A stretch of 64,000 bases of DNA from positions 40,380 to 104,379 of the forward strand of contig CAVZQK010000029.1 of NCBI GenBank assembly GCA_963777355.1. The letters run 5' to 3'. This document shows positions 18,467-26,747 of the stretch, piece by piece (positions within the stretch are counted from its first letter, which is position 1; every line of letters starts with the position of its first letter). Made by a program: the position numbers and the translations under genes. Source of the stretch: DATJHM01 sp963777355 (GTDB taxonomy: Bacteria; Chloroflexota; Ktedonobacteria; Ktedonobacterales; Ktedonobacteraceae). The notes below the pieces were generated by a model. The model ran no database searches. It saw only the letters and a program-made list of their open reading frames with translations, and was not told the DNA's origin.

Positions 18467-19258
18467 ATGCAACCAGAACCAGAGCGCACTTTTTATGCTG
18501 AGACATTCAAGCAAGCTCAAGTTGCTACCTCTTATCGCTCTCGTCCGCCGTATCCGGAAGAGGTTTTTACTCTGCTCGCCGAGTTTCTTGTGGATGAGCC
18601 GCGTACAATTCTGGATGTGGGGACCGGCTCCGGCGATCTTGCTCGTCCGTGCGCGGATTTTGCCAACCGCGTCGATGCTGTGGATTTCTCAGAAGAGATG
18701 CTGGCTCTTGGTAAACAGCTTCCCGGCGGGGATAATCCGCGTTTGCATTGGATCTATGGAAAGATAGAAGAGGTACCACTCGATCCGCCCTATGCCTTGA
18801 TTACTGCTGGCTCAAGCATTCATTGGCCCGATTGGTCGCTGGCCTTCCCGCGTTTTCGCGAGATGCTGACTCCTCATGGCTATCTGGTGGTCATCTATCA
18901 TCATCTATTGCCGATGCCCTGGGATGCTGAGTTGAGGCAGTTGCGCGCTCAGTATGAGATACGGGGCAATGCTCGCTCGATGAATACTGTTGCAGAACTG
19001 GAGGCGCGTGGCTTTTTGCAGGTTGTGGGGCGAAGGGAGACGACTCCAGTCTCCTTTCAGCAGACGGTGGATGCGTATCTTGATGGAGTGAATTCACACA
19101 GCCGCATAGCTCGCGCTCGTGAACGTATGAGTAAGCAGCAGGTTGCCGAGTTCGATGAGCGGGTGCGCAGTGTTCTTCTACGGTACTGTCCGGATGGCCT
19201 GCTGCCTTTGCAGATAACTGCCAGTCTAACCTGGGGCAAACCCGAAATAGGAATGTAA
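18467..19258 (+). CDS. class I SAM-dependent methyltransferase
   Basis: A 263-aa methyltransferase. It opens FYAETFKQAQVATSYRSRPP, has SAM motif I ILDVGTGSGDLARP (about residues 48-61), strand 2 acid in VDAVDFSEEML, and the segment ITAGSSIHWPDWSLAFPRF, in which the SSIHWxD element is typical of the trans-aconitate/UbiE-like methyltransferase_11 group. REMLTPHGYLVVIYHH is the post-motif strand. A GGGAAAG purine run precedes the ATG. It is followed after 6 bases by the HD-like gene and probably shares its transcript. The methylated substrate is unknown. Confidence 0.87.
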   Translation: MQPEPERTFYAETFKQAQVATSYRSRPPYPEEVFTLLAEFLVDEPRTILDVGTGSGDLARPCADFANRVDAVDFSEEMLALGKQLPGGDNPRLHWIYGKIEEVPLDPPYALITAGSSIHWPDWSLAFPRFREMLTPHGYLVVIYHHLLPMPWDAELRQLRAQYEIRGNARSMNTVAELEARGFLQVVGRRETTPVSFQQTVDAYLDGVNSHSRIARARERMSKQQVAEFDERVRSVLLRYCPDGLLPLQITASLTWGKPEIGM

Positions 19259-19264
19259 GAAGAT

Positions 19265-19840
19265 ATGAGTGTACTCCTGATGCAAGCCCGTAACTGGGTT
19301 GTAGAACACTATGGAAAACACGCAGAACATTTGTTGAAAGCCGAAGGGTGGCTGCTCCGTATCTATCCTACGGCTACAGAGACAATGTTGCTGGCTACAG
19401 TGACCCACGATATGGAGCGGGCTTTTCCTGGACCGGATAGTCCCAAAGTCGATCCCAATCTGGGACCAGCCGATCCCCTCTATAACAGAGCTCACTCCGA
19501 GCGCTCGGCCAGGATTGTCAGCGCTTATCTCCGTACACAACAAGCTCCCGTCATTCTCATAAATGATGTTGCCGCGCTGATCCGCGCCCATGAAATAGGC
19601 GGTTGGTCTGAAGCGAATTGGGTGCAGGCCGCCGATAGTCTGAGCTTTCTCGAAGTCAATGTCGATTTCTTCATCAAACGTATAGGTGCGCCCGATTCTG
19701 ATTGGACAGCTAGCTATGTGAGAGCGAAGTTTGATTGGATGTATGAGCGTATTCAGGTTGCTGAAGCTCGTCTCCTCGCTGTTCCATTGCACAAGCAAGC
19801 GTTACAGAAGCTAGAGCAAGCGTTGCAGAATAAGCTGTAA
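19265..19840 (+). CDS. HD-domain-like protein
   Basis: A 191-aa mainly helical protein. Histidines and acids are spaced like a metal-dependent HD phosphohydrolase: an early His pair (YGKHAEHLLKAEGWL), the HD doublet in LLATVTHDMERAF, a later His in YNRAHSERSARIVSAYL, another in ALIRAHEIGGW, and a C-terminal Asp in the ADSLSFLEVNVDFF stretch. In known families this set binds metal and cleaves phosphoesters or nucleotides; no substrate is suggested here. It starts 6 bases after the methyltransferase stop, so the two are very likely cotranscribed. Confidence 0.65.
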   Translation: MSVLLMQARNWVVEHYGKHAEHLLKAEGWLLRIYPTATETMLLATVTHDMERAFPGPDSPKVDPNLGPADPLYNRAHSERSARIVSAYLRTQQAPVILINDVAALIRAHEIGGWSEANWVQAADSLSFLEVNVDFFIKRIGAPDSDWTASYVRAKFDWMYERIQVAEARLLAVPLHKQALQKLEQALQNKL

Positions 19841-19922
19841 TGATTTTTTAGTATGAATTTCGTATAGCCAATAATATTGTATGATCATTGAAGGGGAGTC
19901 ATAGGCGAGACAGTTCGAGATG

Positions 19923-19974
19923 AACAGCCGACCCTACGTCCTATCCTACAAACAGGTGAACAGCCGATTTTACT
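19923..19974 (-). repeat. short-repeat family 2, two partial units
   Basis: AACAGCCGACCCTACG (19923-19938) is the exact reverse complement of CGTAGGGTCGGCTGTT, found again at 46253. A second, partial unit GAACAGCCGATTTTAC lies at 19958-19973. It sits in the 177-base gap between convergent genes. Confidence 0.6.
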
Positions 19975-20017
19975 TCTCATCCTTCAAAGGAAAGTTGTGG
20001 TCGTGTTATGTGGAGTA

Positions 20018-20620
20018 TCAGGTTGGACACATCATTACCTGTACTGTGGTTGCACTCTGTCCTTGCGTACCCAGGAAGCCATTTTGCAACGCTAAGAGCT
20101 GCGTATGGGCAGGCTCGTCGTCGTTATAACTAGCACAGATATTCAGCGGCTTCCCCTCGCTATCTGTTCCGCTAATCTGCATTGTGTAAGTTGCTGGGGG
20201 AATCTGCTTCAGGCCAATATCATCTTCGCCGGAGATCCGGTTGAAAGAGAGCACGTGACTCATCTTTGTACCTATCTTTTTCTCCTGGGGGATAAGCTCA
20301 ATATGCAGGTGTGAGCCATCAGTGATGGTATGACCAGAGTCCTGGCTGTCGCTATTTGCGAGAATAAGGTAGGCCAGGGTAGGTGTTTTGCTTGTGGGTG
20401 TCTCGACAATAGGAACTTCCTGTGTGGCTGTCTGCGTGGCATTGAGTGCTACAAGGGGGGTCCGGTTTGTGCTACTTGCTGGACAGTGCTGGTTTGTAGA
20501 ACAGCGTACTGTTGGATGAGCCGTGGGCGTGCCGCAACTGCTGAAAGAGAGTGCCGCCAGGATCAGGCTACCGAGAAGTAAGAGGATGGGAAAGTACCAG
20601 GGCGATGATACTTTTTGCAT
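20018..20620 (-). CDS. putative lipoprotein, function unknown
   Basis: A 200-aa exported protein. The N-terminus MQKVSSPWYFPILLLLGSLILAALSFSSCG is a signal peptide ending in a lipobox-like SFSSC with an atypical -3 residue. A low-complexity Thr/Pro/Ser linker (residues about 40-80) follows, and then a small globular domain (HLHIELIPQEKKIGTKMSHVLSF to the C-terminus) with two Cys, in CASYNDDE and VMMCPT, that could pair. The layout is that of the many short lipid-anchored surface proteins in Ktedonobacteria. I do not recognise the domain. AAAGGAG precedes the start. Confidence 0.7.
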   Translation of the reverse strand: MQKVSSPWYFPILLLLGSLILAALSFSSCGTPTAHPTVRCSTNQHCPASSTNRTPLVALNATQTATQEVPIVETPTSKTPTLAYLILANSDSQDSGHTITDGSHLHIELIPQEKKIGTKMSHVLSFNRISGEDDIGLKQIPPATYTMQISGTDSEGKPLNICASYNDDEPAHTQLLALQNGFLGTQGQSATTVQVMMCPT

Positions 20621-20828
20621 GATAAAGAGTGCTCCTTTCTAATGGTTCTATTTCTCAGGCGAGAGAAATAGGTTTTCCCTTGATATGGGTAACAAGCAAT
20701 ATATGGCTACCTGCTATGAATGTATACTATTATGGCTTCTTTTATGCCCTTATAAATCCAGTATAATGATCAATCCAAATTTCGTGATAAGAGACAAAAC
20801 GTTTGCTGGCACCTTTCTGTAAGTGTGG

Positions 20829-20936
20829 TACTCTGTCAATCTTTCCTCGTAGGGTAGATCGGCTTGGCCGTCTCCTGCTCGCTAACGCTCTTCTTGCTGG
20901 AATGGATCTCCCCTACCACGAAACTTTGACAGAGTA
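20829..20936 (+). repeat. MITE-like element, family 1, copy A (complete, 108 bp)
   Basis: TACTCTGTCAA at the left end and TTGACAGAGTA at the right end are perfect 11-bp terminal inverted repeats beginning and ending with TA. The core CGTAGGGTAGATCGGCTTGG (from 20848) continues into CCGTCTCCTGCTCGC and can fold as AGA-CGGC/GCCG-TCT with one bulged base. Related cores occur at 41119, 41188, 44259, 44349 and 58446, all in the same orientation. TA ends are typical of elements mobilised by IS630/mariner transposases; no transposase is encoded. Confidence 0.75.
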
Positions 20937-21069
20937 GTAGTCTACTGATTGAGGAGGAGAGGGAAACGTTAGAGAAGGGCAAGAGCTGTTTTTCCGGCTG
21001 CTTCTAGCAGGGAGAAATATACTGATAAAAGAAAGAACATTGTGTTTTCTAGCTGTGTGGAGGGGGAAA

Positions 21070-21564
21070 ATGCCACTGTCGGTGCGTATGTTTCTGGTGA
21101 TTTTCTTGTTTGTTGTCTTTCTTGCTTTCATCGTTGTGCCTCTACTGCGGAACTTTCGGCGTATTTATCTGTGGCCTATGCAGAATAGACCGATTGAACC
21201 TGGGCAAAAAGAATTGTTAGGGGCGGTGTTTGGTATTCTGGCAGTTGATCTGTTTTTGTATTTCGTGTATCGATCAACCTTGCCAAAGAGCTTTTTTTAT
21301 GGCACGCTTGCAAGTTTAAATTTGCTCTGTTTGAGCTTTGTTAGCTATGACTATCTAGCCTGGTGGCTCTATCAGAAGGTTTCAGTATCCTCAGTTTCAG
21401 TTCCCCCAAATGGGTCGCGCAAGGACAGAGCTTCTGCCGCCTCTGAAGAGAATTCTACAATAGGAAAAGCGAAAAGGTCCAGTGGAGATGTAGTAGGCAA
21501 GATCCAATCGGTTCTACCAGATAGAGAAGTGGTTGCCGATGTGCAAGTTTCGCATCTGCCATAA
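21070..21564 (+). CDS. small integral membrane protein
   Basis: About 164 aa with three predicted membrane helices: VRMFLVIFLFVVFLAFIVV, LLGAVFGILAVDLFLYFVY and FFYGTLASLNLLCLSFVSY. A charged, Ser-rich cytoplasmic tail follows. ATG 21070 is preferred, with GGAGGGGG just upstream; TTG 21040 would add ten unlikely residues. The tail from about residue 104 (21379-21497) is encoded by a sequence also present, untranslated, at 50283-50388, so the C-terminus appears to have been supplied by a repeat. No family is recognised. Confidence 0.65.
   Translation: MPLSVRMFLVIFLFVVFLAFIVVPLLRNFRRIYLWPMQNRPIEPGQKELLGAVFGILAVDLFLYFVYRSTLPKSFFYGTLASLNLLCLSFVSYDYLAWWLYQKVSVSSVSVPPNGSRKDRASAASEENSTIGKAKRSSGDVVGKIQSVLPDREVVADVQVSHLP
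21379..21497 (+). repeat. interspersed repeat family 3, copy 1 (inside a gene)
   Basis: It starts GTTTCAGTATCCTCA and ends GAGATGTAGTAGG. It is clearly homologous over about 110 bp to 50283-50388, sharing GTTTCAGTATCCTCA, AAGGACA, CTGCCTCTGAA, AGGAAAA and AGTGGAGATGTA. In this copy it encodes the C-terminal tail of the membrane protein. Confidence 0.65.
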
Positions 21565-21825
21565 ACTTTCTGGATATTACCGATTTTGTGTGTCACTTGC
21601 TACGCTTGAGAAAAAATTATAAGATACGTACAGGTAGATAAAAACGTATCTCAAAGCTACCCTATCGTGAATGGCAAGACTTTTGTTTGCCTGAGGACAT
21701 GTTTGAAAGTAGCTTGCTCTGAGCAGCTTTTGAGCTTCGTTCAGAGATATGTTTTTAAGGGAAAGGTGTATTTTCCTGTACCTATCTTCACTTCATGGCA
21801 TGATGCTTGCTAAAAGGAGGACATC

Positions 21826-22302
21826 ATGAGCAGTGCTCTGGCCGGGGTGGCATATGACTCAATCTTAAAGTATGCGCCTGTAGATGTGTTGCGTGAGCGT
21901 GCCGTCCGTCAGACTATTCACGCCTGTATGCTTCTTTTCCCTCTTGAAACCCCTGAACTCATCTCACAGGCGGCTGAAGATGCCTGGCGTTTGCATGTAG
22001 TACGCCACGGCACAATGCATTATCAGGAGCTGGAACAGAGGCCATTTCTCTCGCGTGATGCAAAAGAGGCCAGAGAACTAACTGGCGATGTCCCTGAATA
22101 TCAGGCTTTGCGTGAGAAGTTGCGCCAGCATCTGGGCGATCTTAGTCTGCGTGAGCGACAGGTGATTGAGCTGCGTTTTGGCCTGCTGGATAATCGCTGC
22201 TATTCGCGTGAGGAAGTGAGTCAGCGTATTCGTGTGAGCCGAGAGCGTATCCGTGTTATTGAAGAGCGTGCATTGCGCAAGCTGAGAGATTATCTGGCTT
22301 AA
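21826..22302 (+). CDS. sigma-70 region 4-like DNA-binding protein
   Basis: A 158-aa protein whose last 55 residues are a sigma-70 region 4 helix-turn-helix: LSLRERQVIELRFGLLDNRCYSREEVSQ, then RIRVSRERIRVIEERALRKLRDYL. This matches the part of housekeeping and alternative sigma factors that contacts the -35 element. The N-terminal 90 residues are helical and show no recognisable region 2, so it is not a complete sigma factor; it may be a transcription co-regulator or a divergent small sigma. AAGGAGG precedes the ATG. A 32-bp perfect palindrome follows the stop. Confidence 0.8.
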   Translation: MSSALAGVAYDSILKYAPVDVLRERAVRQTIHACMLLFPLETPELISQAAEDAWRLHVVRHGTMHYQELEQRPFLSRDAKEARELTGDVPEYQALREKLRQHLGDLSLRERQVIELRFGLLDNRCYSREEVSQRIRVSRERIRVIEERALRKLRDYLA

Positions 22303-22311
22303 AAGTGTATG

Positions 22312-22343
22312 CAAATGGTTCTGCGAGCTCGCAGAACCATTTG
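22312..22343. terminator. 32-bp perfect palindrome between convergent genes
   Basis: CAAATGGTTCTGCGAG joined directly to its own reverse complement CTCGCAGAACCATTTG. It lies between the stop of the sigma-like gene (22302) and the end of the lectin gene (22422). Most likely a bidirectional terminator; as DNA it would also suit a dimeric protein site. Confidence 0.6.
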
Positions 22344-22421
22344 TTGTAGCCATTTTAAACGAGAGAGATCGTGCTATTGGTATACCATAAGCCTAAAAGA
22401 TTTTGTTAGAAACAGGGAATG

Positions 22422-23387
22422 TTAGTTGAACCAGCGATGTAAGAGATGATTGTTGTTTCCTTGTACAAAAACATCGATGCGTCCCTGGCTCCAGGAGACT
22501 GCGGCTGGGTCATTCTTGAATGTCCCACCAAGATTTTCCCAATTGGCCCAGCGGTTATTCCATGCTCTGTGCCATAGGCCCTTATCCGTACCTCGGACAA
22601 AGGTATCAATATGCGATCCATTATGTCCGAATCTCCAGGATGAAGAGGCAGGAGCAGAAGTAAGGACGCCGCCGAGGCTCTCCCAGTTGCTCCAGCCGTT
22701 GCTCCACCACCTATGCCAGAGAGCATTATCCGTCCCCCTCGCGAAACAGTCAATGCGATTCGGACCCCAGGAGGTAGCGGTAGGGCTTGAGGTAAGGACG
22801 CCGCCGAGGCTCTCCCAGTTGCTCCAGCCGTTGCTCCACCACTTATGCCAGAGGGCATTATCGGTGCCACGCGCAAAGACGTCGAGGCGGTTATTGCCCC
22901 AGGAAGCTACCGCAGGTGCAGAGGTAAGGACGCCGCCGAGGCTCTCCCAGCCGTTCCAGGAAGAACCGTCCCACCACTTATGCCAGAGGGCATTGTCGCT
23001 ACCGCATACAAAGACGTCGATACGATTATTTCCCCAGGAAACTGCGGCGGGAGCGCTCTTTAACGTTCCGCCGAGACTCTCCCAGTTGCTCCAGCCGTTA
23101 CTCCACCATTTGTGCCAGAGGGCATTGTCGGTGCCACGCGCAAAGACGTCGAGGCGATTCGCCGCCCATGAGGATACACCAGGGCCTGACGTCAGGATGC
23201 CGCCGAGATCTTCCCAGTTACTCCAGCCATGAGCATTTTGAGTGGTGATCGTAGATGAGGTTGCAGCCTGGGCAATAGCCTGGGGCATAAAACCCGCGGC
23301 AGTTAGACCTATGCCAGTCGCTAGAAGCGTACGACGGGAAATTCCCTGTGAAAGTCTACTTGATGTCAGATTTTCATGCTCATCCAT
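22422..23387 (-). CDS. TAT-exported six-repeat beta-propeller lectin (PLL-like)
   Basis: About 321 aa. The signal region ISRRTLLATGIGLTAAGF has the twin-arginine motif SRRTLLA and ends near AQAA. Six repeats of about 45-48 residues follow, each with W(S/E)NWExLGG, a (S/A)xxSWxxNRxDxFxRGTD segment and NALWHKWW. This is the pattern of PLL/tectonin-type sugar-binding propellers, which bind fucose or other glycans at sites between blades. Start 23387 follows AAGGA by 7 bases; upstream in-frame ATGs lack one. The repeats are close to identical at DNA level (22540-23220), suggesting recent duplication or gene conversion. Likely a secreted cell-surface or spore-envelope lectin. Confidence 0.8.
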   Translation of the reverse strand: MDEHENLTSSRLSQGISRRTLLATGIGLTAAGFMPQAIAQAATSSTITTQNAHGWSNWEDLGGILTSGPGVSSWAANRLDVFARGTDNALWHKWWSNGWSNWESLGGTLKSAPAAVSWGNNRIDVFVCGSDNALWHKWWDGSSWNGWESLGGVLTSAPAVASWGNNRLDVFARGTDNALWHKWWSNGWSNWESLGGVLTSSPTATSWGPNRIDCFARGTDNALWHRWWSNGWSNWESLGGVLTSAPASSSWRFGHNGSHIDTFVRGTDKGLWHRAWNNRWANWENLGGTFKNDPAAVSWSQGRIDVFVQGNNNHLLHRWFN

Positions 23388-23444
23388 GCGCATTTCCTTC
23401 TTTCTATTCAGCATGACTTTATTACTATAAACAAAATGGAGCAC

Positions 23445-23783
23445 TTTATTATCACATGAATAATGTGTGCCAAATATATAAACGTTATAAAAATAGATTT
23501 GTTACGTAATAAGCCATATGAATATTTTGGGGAATTATGGAAGTAAAAATATAGTTAAGGCAAAAAAGTACTCTACTTATAAAATGTAACTGGGGCTTTC
23601 TTCTATATGCATGACTTTCCCAACGCTTTGGTGGAGCAGAAAAGCTTTGATGTTGTATGCCGATGTCAAGAGGGTGTACGCACATTGCCAGCGTTTGTAT
23701 TGACATGTCAATACAGGTGTGCTATTATTTAAAATAATTACTCGATGAGATAATCTTGCAGTTCCTTGATAGGAGGTAGCGGA
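23445..23783. promoter_or_regulatory. divergent intergenic region; promoter with 18-bp palindrome over the -35 box
   Basis: GTATTGACATGTCAATAC (23697-23714) is a perfect 18-bp palindrome. Its TTGACA (23700-23705) is followed, after exactly 17 bases, by TATTAT (23723-23728), giving a near-consensus promoter 56 bases before the start of the XRE-like gene. A dimeric repressor on the palindrome would block the -35 element. The left part of the region is AT-rich and probably holds the lectin promoter. Confidence 0.65.
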
Positions 23784-24059
23784 ATGACAGTTTCATGTCG
23801 TTTACGCTTATTGGTTGCACGGGCGAATGTAGAGCGTGCCAGGCAGGGACTCCCTGCTTTAAGTTTACGCCGCCTCTCTGATGAGACCGAGGTTTCATTA
23901 AGCGTCCTTACCGCATTAAATATGGGGCACAATCAGCGTATCGATTATAATACGCTTGATCGTCTTCTTAACTATTTTAGTCAATATTTTGCTGTGACTA
24001 TTAATGATCTGCTCGTATGGGAGTCTCCTCAAGAGCAGGATGCGGTTGCCTTTGGCTAA
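23784..24059 (+). CDS. XRE-type helix-turn-helix regulator (small)
   Basis: A 91-aa protein with a Cro/C1-type helix-turn-helix: LRLLVARANVERARQGLPALSLRRLSDETEVSLSVLTALNM, then NQRIDYNTLDRLLNYFSQYF and VTINDLLVW, as in the small HTH_26 regulators. It is only a DNA-binding domain with no sensor, so it probably acts as a dimeric repressor. ATG 23784 follows AGGAGG by 7 bases. A palindrome overlapping its own -35 box suggests autoregulation (inferred). It lies upstream of map in the same direction. Confidence 0.8.
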   Translation: MTVSCRLRLLVARANVERARQGLPALSLRRLSDETEVSLSVLTALNMGHNQRIDYNTLDRLLNYFSQYFAVTINDLLVWESPQEQDAVAFG

Positions 24060-24167
24060 TGGTAGCCGTTTTCTGCTGAGGGAAGACAAACGGACATGGT
24101 GAGGTGTATACGAGCGGATGTGAATTCTGTAATCATGGATAGATAGAAGAAATGAGAGAGGAAAGAT

Positions 24168-24956
24168 ATGGCTGCTATTTTAAAATCGCGCCAGGAAGTG
24201 GTGGCGATGCGTGAGTCAGGACGTCTGGTAGCGCAGACCTTTGAGGTACTGCGTCCATATGTCAAACCAGGTGTCTCAACGGCTGAGCTGGACGAGATTG
24301 CCGAGGATTTTATTCGGAGTAAGGGGGCAATTCCTTTGTATAAAGGCTATGGTGCGCATCCCCCCCGGAACGGTCAGCCGGGTGTGCCGCCTTTTCCGGC
24401 GACGATCTGTGCCTCTGTTAATGATGTAATCTGTCATGGTATTCCCAGCGAAAAGCAGGTCTTGCGCGATGGGGATATTATCGGCGTCGATATTGGCGTC
24501 AACTATAAAGGCTGGGCCGGTGATTCCTGTATTACTTATGCGGTAGGCACGCTTGATCCGAAGACTCAGCATCTGATGGATGTGGCGAAACGCTCGCTTG
24601 AGTTGGGAATTGAGCAGGCACATCCAAATAATCGTCTGGGGGATATTGGTGCCGCGATTCAGACGTATGCGGAAGGTGAAGGTTTTTCGGTGGTTCGTGA
24701 GCTTGTTGGACACGGGATTGGCCGCTCGTTGCACGAAGATCCCCAGGTTCTCCATCATGGAAAGCCGAATACTGGTCTGAAGATTCGGCCCGGTATGGTC
24801 TTTACTATCGAGCCGATGATTAATGCTGGTGCCTATGCCACGCGGTTGATGCCTGATCGTTGGACTATTCGCACCGCTGATGGCTCGCTCTCCGCGCAGT
24901 TTGAGCACTCTCTGGCAATTACCGATGGTGCGCCAGAACTTCTTACCTTGCCTTAA
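24168..24956 (+). CDS. map: type I methionine aminopeptidase
   Basis: A 262-aa dinuclear metallopeptidase that removes the initiator methionine from nascent proteins. The five metal ligands are visible: Asp in GVDIGV, Asp in AGDSCITYAVG, His in GHGIGRSLHEDP, Glu in FTIEPMIN and Glu in FEHSLAI. The early His in NDVICHGIP is the substrate-pocket residue. The length is normal for the short type Ia enzyme, without the N-terminal zinc finger of eukaryotic forms. A GAGGAAAG purine run precedes the ATG. Confidence 0.96.
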   Translation: MAAILKSRQEVVAMRESGRLVAQTFEVLRPYVKPGVSTAELDEIAEDFIRSKGAIPLYKGYGAHPPRNGQPGVPPFPATICASVNDVICHGIPSEKQVLRDGDIIGVDIGVNYKGWAGDSCITYAVGTLDPKTQHLMDVAKRSLELGIEQAHPNNRLGDIGAAIQTYAEGEGFSVVRELVGHGIGRSLHEDPQVLHHGKPNTGLKIRPGMVFTIEPMINAGAYATRLMPDRWTIRTADGSLSAQFEHSLAITDGAPELLTLP

Positions 24957-25045
24957 GAGCAGGCGGATTTCCATAACATCTCAAGCAGGGAGACAATATG
25001 AACTATTGATATGGTTCACATTGCCTCCCGCCGGGAGAAAGGGCA

Positions 25046-25095
25046 CAGAACGGGCAGATTTCTGTAAAAAGGGAAAATGGTGCAGAACGGGCAGA
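25046..25095. repeat. 13-bp direct repeat, period 37
   Basis: CAGAACGGGCAGA occurs at 25046-25058 and 25083-25095, in the 268-base gap between map and the DHFR-like gene. Confidence 0.5.
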
Positions 25096-25154
25096 GGTAG
25101 GGACATGATGCAGCGTGCAGAAAGTGTCTCCACGTAGGAGAAACGTTGCACGCA

Positions 25155-25211
25155 CGCGAAATCGTGTCCTCCTCGCCAAGCGTTTCCTCTCGCTCCGCGA
25201 AATCGTGTCCT
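25155..25211. repeat. 16-bp direct repeat, period 41
   Basis: CGCGAAATCGTGTCCT occurs at 25155-25170 and 25196-25211, in the same map/DHFR gap. No coding frame is evident there. Confidence 0.5.
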
Positions 25212-25224
25212 GGAGAGAGGCCGA

Positions 25225-25818
25225 TTAACCGCTTTTGTGGCGAACTTGGTAGCGGACGAGGATGTTGTCCGAGTCCTCCCACCTGCGAACTTCAATAAGC
25301 TGAAGCGAGGCATCCGGCTTGCCCACGAAGACAGGGACTCCTTCTCCTAAGACGATGTTACCAATCATCAGATGGATTTCGTCCACTAGATCGTGCGCCA
25401 GCAGATCGTTCCACAGGGTTCTGCTGCCTGTCATCAAAATATCTTTGCCTGTTTGGTGTTTGAGTTCGGCAATCTGCTGGTATGCATCTGCACGTCTGAG
25501 AATGCGGATATCGGGCCAGTTTCCTGTCAGCGTATCTGAGACGACGATGGTGCTGACGGACCTGCCCGCCTGTGAGAGCTCCCTCTGTTCGGGCGTCCAC
25601 TCCTCAGAGGTGGGATTCTCCGCAACCTTAGGCCAGAAACTTTGGAATAGCTCGAAGGAAACCCGGCCCACTAGCAATACGTCAGCACTACGCAGCAGCC
25701 CGGCATTATAGGTGTCGAAGACGCCGCCCATCATTGGGAACATGACCGAGACATCGTTGCCTGGCCCCGTGTGATAGCCATCCAGTGAGATGACGTTGAA
25801 GACAATGAGCTTCCGCAT
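25225..25818 (-). CDS. dihydrofolate reductase-like (RibD C-terminal domain) protein
   Basis: A 197-aa protein of the DHFR/RibD-C fold. MRKLIVFNVISLDGYHTGPG is the first strand with the substrate-loop Asp. SADVLLVGRVSFELFQSFWP and IVVSDTLTGNWPDIRIL follow, then KTGKDILMTGSRTLWNDLL with the NADPH-binding GS, and DEIHLMIGNIVLGEGVPVF at the C-terminal dinucleotide site. Members are NADPH-dependent reductases of uncertain substrate, often called YwjB/YyaP-like. ATG 25818 has GGAG 6 bases upstream and is preferred to 25836. It is monocistronic. Confidence 0.87.
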   Translation of the reverse strand: MRKLIVFNVISLDGYHTGPGNDVSVMFPMMGGVFDTYNAGLLRSADVLLVGRVSFELFQSFWPKVAENPTSEEWTPEQRELSQAGRSVSTIVVSDTLTGNWPDIRILRRADAYQQIAELKHQTGKDILMTGSRTLWNDLLAHDLVDEIHLMIGNIVLGEGVPVFVGKPDASLQLIEVRRWEDSDNILVRYQVRHKSG

Positions 25819-26111
25819 TGGATACTCCTTTCCCATTGGACAACGGCGTACGCCCCCGCTTTAGTCACTCATGTAAGACTGACTTATCTCGTTCGCCGGA
25901 GGCGTTTCCTGTCTTCCAGGTAGAAACAGTGTACCCGCCTTCCCAGAAAAAGACTTCTCAATTCTTGCTCACTTCTCACATGCAAGAGCCAGAGCCGTTT
26001 ACATTGCGCGGTGAGCACAAACAACTGGTGCTACGGAGCAGGTGGGCGAAAGAAGATGTATTCGACGTGGATCGGAAGCGTTGTTCAAAGGCTGGTAACA
26101 TGAGGTGGCCT

Positions 26112-26741
26112 TCATCTGTTCCGTGTCGGTTTGCCACGTGTCTGTAGATACGCGTCAAATTCTGTCGGGGTTTGCACCTGGTGGTTCAGGACTGCATCAT
26201 AGATATCTGTGCTATACACCTGAAAACGGTAGGTGGGGAGGCGGTACCAGATATCTTTGATCCAGAGAATCGTTAAACGATCTGCCTCAGTAATTTTTGG
26301 CTCGATAACATCATGAATTGTTTCGGGGTGATCGAAGGTGTCGAGCCAGAACGAGATATCAATCTTCCATTCCTCTCTCTCTTGCGAACGATAATAGATC
26401 CCAAAGTAGTAGCGGGGATCAAGTTCCTCTTCCTTAAAGTGGCCTGCCTGGTGCAAGAAGCGTATCGATTGTATAGAAGGATGGCTGAAGATTGGATTCA
26501 TCGCTTCCTGAAGGATCTTTTGTAGCTCTATTCCTGGCGGGCAGGAGACCGCAATATCAATATCTCGCCAGACCATCAGGCCTAGCGTTGAACTTCCCAG
26601 TTGCCGCACATTCCCGATTTTCTGGAGAAGAGCGTACAGATTTAACTCTTCAATTATCTGCTGAGCCTCGCCCTGGAGCCGCTTTTGTTGTTGTAGTAGC
26701 GCTTCTGCCTGTTGGGGAGATAATGTCTCTAGCGTAGTCAT
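26112..26741 (-). CDS. nucleotidyltransferase-like protein downstream of trmB
   Basis: A 209-aa protein. VRQLGSSTLGLMVWRDIDIAV resembles the GS-x(n)-DxD signature of the polymerase-beta nucleotidyltransferase fold, and WKIDISFWLD could give the third carboxylate. The spacing between GS and DID is longer than usual, so the enzymatic claim is tentative. The N-terminus is a predicted helix (QQAEALLQQQKRLQGEAQQIIEEL). The start is only 6 bases after the trmB stop, so it is cotranscribed and translated right behind it; whether it works on tRNA is not known. Confidence 0.6.
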   Translation of the reverse strand: MTTLETLSPQQAEALLQQQKRLQGEAQQIIEELNLYALLQKIGNVRQLGSSTLGLMVWRDIDIAVSCPPGIELQKILQEAMNPIFSHPSIQSIRFLHQAGHFKEEELDPRYYFGIYYRSQEREEWKIDISFWLDTFDHPETIHDVIEPKITEADRLTILWIKDIWYRLPTYRFQVYSTDIYDAVLNHQVQTPTEFDAYLQTRGKPTRNR

Positions 26742-26747
26742 TTCAAC

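Noticed and set aside
22540..23220. Regular DNA repeats resembling a CRISPR array
   Set aside because: The repeats are about 140 bp, in frame, and encode propeller blades. There are no spacers and no cas genes.
22450..23232. Long open frame (260 codons) antisense to the lectin gene
   Set aside because: It arises from the repeats of the lectin gene and encodes a Pro/Leu/Cys-rich periodic sequence; no ribosome binding site or known domain.
24276..24974. 232-codon frame antisense to map
   Set aside because: The opposite strand is an intact methionine aminopeptidase with all metal ligands.
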